NCBI GenBank assembly: GCA_944355255.1
Contig: CALVQD010000042.1
Span: 1-35,175 of the forward strand
From: an uncultured Bacilli bacterium
GTDB taxonomy: Bacteria > Bacillota_I > Bacilli_A > RF39 > UBA660
DNA length: 35,175 nucleotides
Direction of reading: 5' to 3'
Position 1 is the stretch's first letter. Each line of letters opens with the position of its first letter. The notes beneath the pieces were generated by a model. It searched no databases. It saw only the letters and a list, made by a program, of their open reading frames with translations, and was not told where the DNA came from. A program made the translations under genes and the position numbers. Shown in pieces: positions 31,415-35,175 of the stretch.

Positions 31415-33322
31415 TTGTTCTTTAAACGTGTTCATAAACGCATTAAAATTATTTTTTGTATCATTGCTTTTTTATTTGTATTAATCATTGGAAAAGTATT
31501 CTATATTCAAGTTATCGACTATAGTAAATTAAGTAAATACGCATCCAATCTCTGGGGTAGAAACCTTCCCATAGAAGCAAATCGTGGTCTCATTACAGAT
31601 AGAAATGGTGTTGTCCTTGCTGATAACCTCACTACCTCTTCCTTAGTATTTATTCCCAATCAAATCGAAGATAAAGAAAAAACCGCAAAATTAATTGCTG
31701 AAATTTTAGAAGTCGATGAACAAGAAATCTATAAACATGTTACAAAAAAAACAAGTATTGAAAGAGTTCATCCTGAAGGAAGAAGACTCTCTTATGAAAT
31801 TGCCGATAAAATTAACGATTTAAAACTACCTGGTGTCTATCTCATCAAAGAAAGTAAAAGAAATTACCCATATGATACTTATTTATCCCATACTCTAGGC
31901 TTTGTTGGAATCGATAACCAAGGACTCAGTGGATTAGAACTCATGTATGATAAATACTTAACAGGAAGTTATGGTGCCATCAAATATTTTAGTGATGCCA
32001 AAGGAAATAAACTAGAATTAAATGAAGTATACGAAAAACCACAAGACGGTATCAACATGACACTTACCATCAATATGGATATCCAAGAATCCCTCGAAAG
32101 AGAACTAGATAATGCTGTTTTAAAATATAATCCAGATCAAGCATTAGGAATTGCTATGGATCCAAATACCGGAGAAATCTTAGCCATATCCTCCCGTCCT
32201 AACTTCTCACCTAGTAACTATCAAGATTATACAGAAGAAGAATTAAATAGAAATCTCCCCATCTGGGCCACATATGAACCAGGTTCTACCTTTAAAATTA
32301 TTACCTTAGCAACTGCCTTAGAAGAACATCTAATCGATCTAGAAAAAGATAAATATAGTGATTCTGGTAGCATACAAGTCGAAAATGCCAGAATTAAATG
32401 TTGGAAACACGGTGGTCATGGAGAACAAACCTTTCTCCAAGTCGTAGAAAATAGTTGTAACCCAGGCTTTGTCGTCATGGGACAAAAAATTGGAAAAGAA
32501 AAACTATTCCAATACATTCGAAAATTCGGATTTGGTGAGAAAACAGGAATTGATTTAAACGGAGAAGCCAGTGGAATCCTATTCTCATTAGACAAAGTAG
32601 GTCCCGTAGAACTTGCCACTACCTCCTTTGGTCAAGGTGTTAGTGTCACTCCAATTCAACAAATCACAGCAGTTAGTGCCGCCATTAATGGTGGAAAATT
32701 ACTGACTCCTTATATTGTAAAAAGTTTAAACGAACCAGAAACAAACACAACAGTAAAAGAAAATAAACCAAAAATAAAAAGAAAAGTGATTAGTGAAGAA
32801 ACAAGTGCCAAAGTAAGAAGTGCCTTAGAAAGTGTTGTAACCAATGGTACTGGACGTCCTGCATATATCGAAGGATACCGTGTCGGAGGAAAAACTGGAA
32901 CCGCTCAAAAAGTAAAAGATGGACACTACATGGTAGGAAACTATATTACCTCTTTTATGGGATTCCTTCCAGCCAATGATCCCCAAATTGTCGTTTATGT
33001 CGCAATCGATAATGCGAAAGGTGTTACCCAATACGGTGGAACCGTTGCCGCACCAATTGTAAAAACAATCTTAGAAGATGCAATTGTCGCATTAGATATT
33101 GAAAAACCAGGTGGCGATACAGAAAAAAAATATAATTATCTCGACAAAAAATATAAAACAGTTCCTAATGTTGTAAACATGAGTGTAGAAGAAGCAACAG
33201 AACAATTAAAAGATTTCAAAGTAGAATACTCTGGTAGTGGAGATAAAGTCACATATCAATCTCCAAAAGCAAAATCACGTATTTACGAAGGAGAAACCGT
33301 AAGATTAATGTTATCCGATTAA
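31415..33322 (+). CDS. ftsI: class B penicillin-binding protein with PASTA domain (FtsI/SpoVD type)
   Basis: A D,D-transpeptidase of 635 residues that crosslinks septal peptidoglycan with FtsW. One membrane helix (about 10-30), dimerisation domain (about 50-200, IEANRGLITDRNGVVLA), transpeptidase domain with STFK (nucleophile Ser291), SCN (Ser347) and KTGTA (Lys493), and a single C-terminal PASTA domain (about 576-635, VPNVVNMSVEEATEQL). The start is a TTG at 31415, placed 5 nt after GAGGTGA; the in-frame ATG at 31286 has no ribosome site and would add 43 non-conserved residues. With mraY and ftsW next, this is the dcw-cluster PBP. A terminator follows, so mraY-ftsW may have a second promoter. 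Confidence 0.92.
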   Translation: MFFKRVHKRIKIIFCIIAFLFVLIIGKVFYIQVIDYSKLSKYASNLWGRNLPIEANRGLITDRNGVVLADNLTTSSLVFIPNQIEDKEKTAKLIAEILEVDEQEIYKHVTKKTSIERVHPEGRRLSYEIADKINDLKLPGVYLIKESKRNYPYDTYLSHTLGFVGIDNQGLSGLELMYDKYLTGSYGAIKYFSDAKGNKLELNEVYEKPQDGINMTLTINMDIQESLERELDNAVLKYNPDQALGIAMDPNTGEILAISSRPNFSPSNYQDYTEEELNRNLPIWATYEPGSTFKIITLATALEEHLIDLEKDKYSDSGSIQVENARIKCWKHGGHGEQTFLQVVENSCNPGFVVMGQKIGKEKLFQYIRKFGFGEKTGIDLNGEASGILFSLDKVGPVELATTSFGQGVSVTPIQQITAVSAAINGGKLLTPYIVKSLNEPETNTTVKENKPKIKRKVISEETSAKVRSALESVVTNGTGRPAYIEGYRVGGKTGTAQKVKDGHYMVGNYITSFMGFLPANDPQIVVYVAIDNAKGVTQYGGTVAAPIVKTILEDAIVALDIEKPGGDTEKKYNYLDKKYKTVPNVVNMSVEEATEQLKDFKVEYSGSGDKVTYQSPKAKSRIYEGETVRLMLSD

Positions 33323-33345
33323 AAGAGAAATCATTCTCTTTTTTT
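33321..33345 (+). terminator. terminator or attenuator after the PBP gene
   Basis: Stem AAGAGAA/TTCTCTT with 4-nt loop ATCA followed by eight T's, beginning at the stop codon. Partial read-through into mraY is possible. Confidence 0.8.
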
Positions 33346-33384
33346 TCACCATTCCAATCACTCATATTTTAAAATCAGTAAGAA

Positions 33385-33390
33385 TATAAT
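33385..33390 (+). promoter_or_regulatory. possible -10 box for mraY-ftsW
   Basis: TATAAT 26 nt before the mraY ATG and downstream of the PBP terminator; no good -35 at 17 nt. Confidence 0.4.
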
Positions 33391-33416
33391 AAACTAACTG
33401 GACTGGGGTGAAAACA

Positions 33417-34409
33417 ATGTTACTACTAACAAAAGCAGTATTCGCACTCATGATTGGTTTTTTTATTTCTCTTATTTGTGCCCTACTTTTCATTCCCGTA
33501 TTAAGAAGAATGAAAGCAGAACAATCTCTTAGTACTTATTTAAGAGAAGCACATCAAAAAAAACAAGGAACACCAACTATGGGTGGTATTATATTTATTG
33601 TCGCAACCATGATTTCCATGTTACTTCTATACTATTTTAAAAAAATCACATTCAACTATACAATTCTCATTATATTTCTTACCTTTCTCGGATATGGTCT
33701 CATTGGTTTTATCGATGACTATCTAATTATTAAAAGACATAATAACAAAGGATTAACAGAAAAACAAAAACTACTCTTCCAACTGATCATATCAGTTATC
33801 TTCTTTTATCTTTTTATGATATCAGGAAATGAACCCCTTCTATGGATTCACACCTTTCATATCAAAATCGATATCGGTTGGTTATATGGTGTTTTTATTC
33901 TCTTTTTATTACTTGCTAGCAGTAATGCAGTCAACTTAACAGATGGTTTAGATGGACTAGCGGGAGGCTTATCCGTCATTGCCTATCTTACATTTGGTAT
34001 CATCGCCTTTTCTACAGGTTGGTTAGAAGGATATGAAACAGTTGGGTGCTTTTGCTTTATCTTAGTCGGTGCCCTTCTAGGATTTCTCGTCTTTAATGTA
34101 TCTCCAGCAAAAGTATTTATGGGAGACACTGGTAGTCTTTCCTTAGGAGCCACCCTAGGAGCACTTGCCATCTTAACAAGACATGAACTTCTTTTAATTA
34201 TCATCGGCATTGTCTTTGTCATTGAAACTTGTAGCTGTATTTTACAAAGATATTACTATAAACTCACACACAAACGACTATTCCCCATGGCACCACTCCA
34301 TCATAGTTTTGAAAAAAAAGGTTGGAATGAACGCGATATTGTAAAATTATTCTGGATCATTGGACTTTTCGGTTCCATGATTGCCCTTGCATTTGGAGTA
34401 TGGTTATGA
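33417..34409 (+). CDS. mraY: phospho-N-acetylmuramoyl-pentapeptide-transferase
   Basis: 330 residues and about ten membrane helices. It transfers phospho-MurNAc-pentapeptide from UDP to undecaprenyl phosphate, making lipid I. Family motifs: GTPTMGG near the N-terminus, GFIDDYLI with the aspartate pair, SSNAVNLTDGLDGLA, VFMGDTGSLSLGA and MAPLHHSFEKKGW. Length is standard (about 320-360). An in-frame GTG at 33408 exists, but GGGGTGA is 5 nt before the ATG at 33417, which is preferred. Its stop overlaps the ftsW start (ATGA), so the two are translationally coupled. Confidence 0.97.
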   Translation: MLLLTKAVFALMIGFFISLICALLFIPVLRRMKAEQSLSTYLREAHQKKQGTPTMGGIIFIVATMISMLLLYYFKKITFNYTILIIFLTFLGYGLIGFIDDYLIIKRHNNKGLTEKQKLLFQLIISVIFFYLFMISGNEPLLWIHTFHIKIDIGWLYGVFILFLLLASSNAVNLTDGLDGLAGGLSVIAYLTFGIIAFSTGWLEGYETVGCFCFILVGALLGFLVFNVSPAKVFMGDTGSLSLGATLGALAILTRHELLLIIIGIVFVIETCSCILQRYYYKLTHKRLFPMAPLHHSFEKKGWNERDIVKLFWIIGLFGSMIALAFGVWL

Positions 34410-35175
34410 GAAAACACTTTGACTATGCATTATTCATAAGCGTTCTCCTTATCTCTACCTTCGGTATCATCATGATCTATTCCGCCTCTTATGTATGGGC
34501 TGAATACAAATTTCAAGATCCCTTTAAATTTGTAAAAAACCAAGGAATTTTCTTCCTTCTAGGAATCTTCTTTATGATAATGATCAGTAAAATACCCTTT
34601 TCATTTTTTAAAAAACACTGTAAAAAATTCTTTCTTTTCTGTATCGTTCTCTTAATTGCAGTATTAATTCCAGGAATTGGAACTGTCCGTAACGGAAGTC
34701 GTAGTTGGTTTGGCATTGGTTCTTTTGGAATTCAACCAAGTGAATTTACAAAACTGGCAATGATTCTATTTACTGCAAATTATTTAACCAAACATGAAAA
34801 AGAAATGAAAAAATTCAAAAAAGGAATTCTTCCTATTCTAGGACTCACATTATTCATTTTCTTTTTAATTATGTTACAACCAGATTTTGGAACCGGAGTC
34901 ATTTTAGTCATAGCAATCATGGGGATGCTATTTGTCGGTGGCGTTCCAATTTCCTTTTTCTTAAAACTAGGAGCAATTGGTGTCATTGGAATTGTCGGGC
35001 TCATTCTCGCCGCCCCATATCGTCTTACCCGTATTTTATCTTTCTTAAACCCATGGAAAGATCCATTGGGAAGTGGATTCCAAATCATCCAATCACTATA
35101 TGCCATTGGTCCTGGTGGATTATTTGGATATGGTTTCTTAAACTCCAGACAAAAACATTTCTATTTACCAGAACC
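34406..35175 (+). CDS. ftsW: FtsW/SpoVE-type SEDS glycosyltransferase, 3' end outside window
   Basis: 256 codons are visible and the frame is open to the window edge; the family is about 370-400 residues. It polymerises lipid II into glycan strands together with the class B PBP. Read from the DNA: IIMIYSASYVWAE at the start of helix 1, GSRSWFGIGSFGIQPSEFTKLAMI, LQPDFGTG (with the catalytic-type Asp), RILSFLNPWKDPLGSGFQII and QSLYAIGPGGLFGYGF. Asn-Pro-Trp and the GSGFQ loop point to FtsW/SpoVE rather than RodA. The ATG overlaps the mraY stop by 4 nt. In most dcw clusters murD lies between mraY and ftsW; here it is absent. Confidence 0.95.
   Translation, partial: MRKHFDYALFISVLLISTFGIIMIYSASYVWAEYKFQDPFKFVKNQGIFFLLGIFFMIMISKIPFSFFKKHCKKFFLFCIVLLIAVLIPGIGTVRNGSRSWFGIGSFGIQPSEFTKLAMILFTANYLTKHEKEMKKFKKGILPILGLTLFIFFLIMLQPDFGTGVILVIAIMGMLFVGGVPISFFLKLGAIGVIGIVGLILAAPYRLTRILSFLNPWKDPLGSGFQIIQSLYAIGPGGLFGYGFLNSRQKHFYLPE

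Noticed and set aside
1-35175. Use of the Mycoplasma/Spiroplasma code (TGA as Trp).
   Set aside because: Several clear genes (ATPase, sufC, slipin-operon protease, mraY) end in TGA next to terminators or overlapping starts, and Trp is TGG throughout.
1-35175. CRISPR arrays, transposons, prophage, toxin-antitoxin protein genes.
   Set aside because: No direct-repeat arrays, transposase or integrase motifs, or toxin-antitoxin pairs were seen on either strand.

Overview
This is an AT-rich bacterial chromosome segment with tightly packed genes. Shine-Dalgarno sites are of the GAGGTGAT type, promoters are TATAAT-like, and gene content is typical of the low-GC Bacillota: a dcw-type fragment (PASTA penicillin-binding protein, mraY, ftsW), Ddl, RecG, a Gram-positive-type DnaE, an LtaS-like phosphoglycerol transferase, and VanY/VanZ homologues. 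TGA is used as a stop for several genes, so the Mycoplasma code is excluded. The gene set suggests a member of the Bacilli from the Erysipelotrichales/RF39-like part of that class, probably anaerobic; this placement is inference. No phage, insertion sequence, CRISPR array or integrase is visible.

Layout. Positions 1-161: end of a tRNA cluster (Asn partial, Glu). 179-7731 (minus): a CtpE-like P-type ATPase, two membrane-anchored proteins of unknown function, then an operon sufC - sufB-like - tetR that looks like a minimal two-component Fe-S assembly system with its own regulator, and a zinc-dependent dehydrogenase. 7862-10491 (minus): an LtaS-like enzyme and a small membrane protein. 10691-11600 (plus): tRNA-Lys and exonuclease III. 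11612-13933 (minus): a GT-C-type membrane glycosyltransferase candidate and an unknown membrane protein. 14042-17599 (minus): alpha/beta hydrolase - membrane-anchored MurF-like ligase - Ddl, i.e. synthesis and ligation of D-Ala-D-Ala. 17696-19790 (minus): NfeD - slipin - CPBP protease. 19867-23620 (minus): a DUF1292 protein, a large coiled-coil protein and small membrane proteins of unknown function. 23699-29034: recG and dnaE, with two putative small RNAs on opposite strands on either side of recG. 29113-31207 (minus): VanY-like carboxypeptidase, VanZ-like protein, PH-domain membrane protein. 31415-end (plus): class B PBP, mraY, ftsW (cut by the window edge).

Most of the window serves the cell envelope: precursor synthesis (Ddl, MurF-like, MraY), polymerisation and crosslinking (FtsW, PBP), trimming (VanY), anionic polymer synthesis (LtaS-like) and membrane quality control (NfeD/slipin/CPBP). 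DNA replication and repair are represented by DnaE, RecG and ExoIII.

The most unusual observation is a pair of unannotated small RNAs of about 100 nt. RNA1 (minus, about 23803 to 23699) and RNA2 (plus, about 25956 to 26056) each have a TTGACT -35 box, 17-nt spacing, a recognisable -10 box and a strong intrinsic terminator. They share a perfect 12-nt antisense match (a C-rich linker in RNA1 against the G-rich terminator loop of RNA2) and a second patch of 13 out of 15 complementary bases. The second most interesting locus is the sufC-sufB-tetR operon, with a 28-bp palindrome over its start site and a cysteine cluster at the end of the TetR protein.
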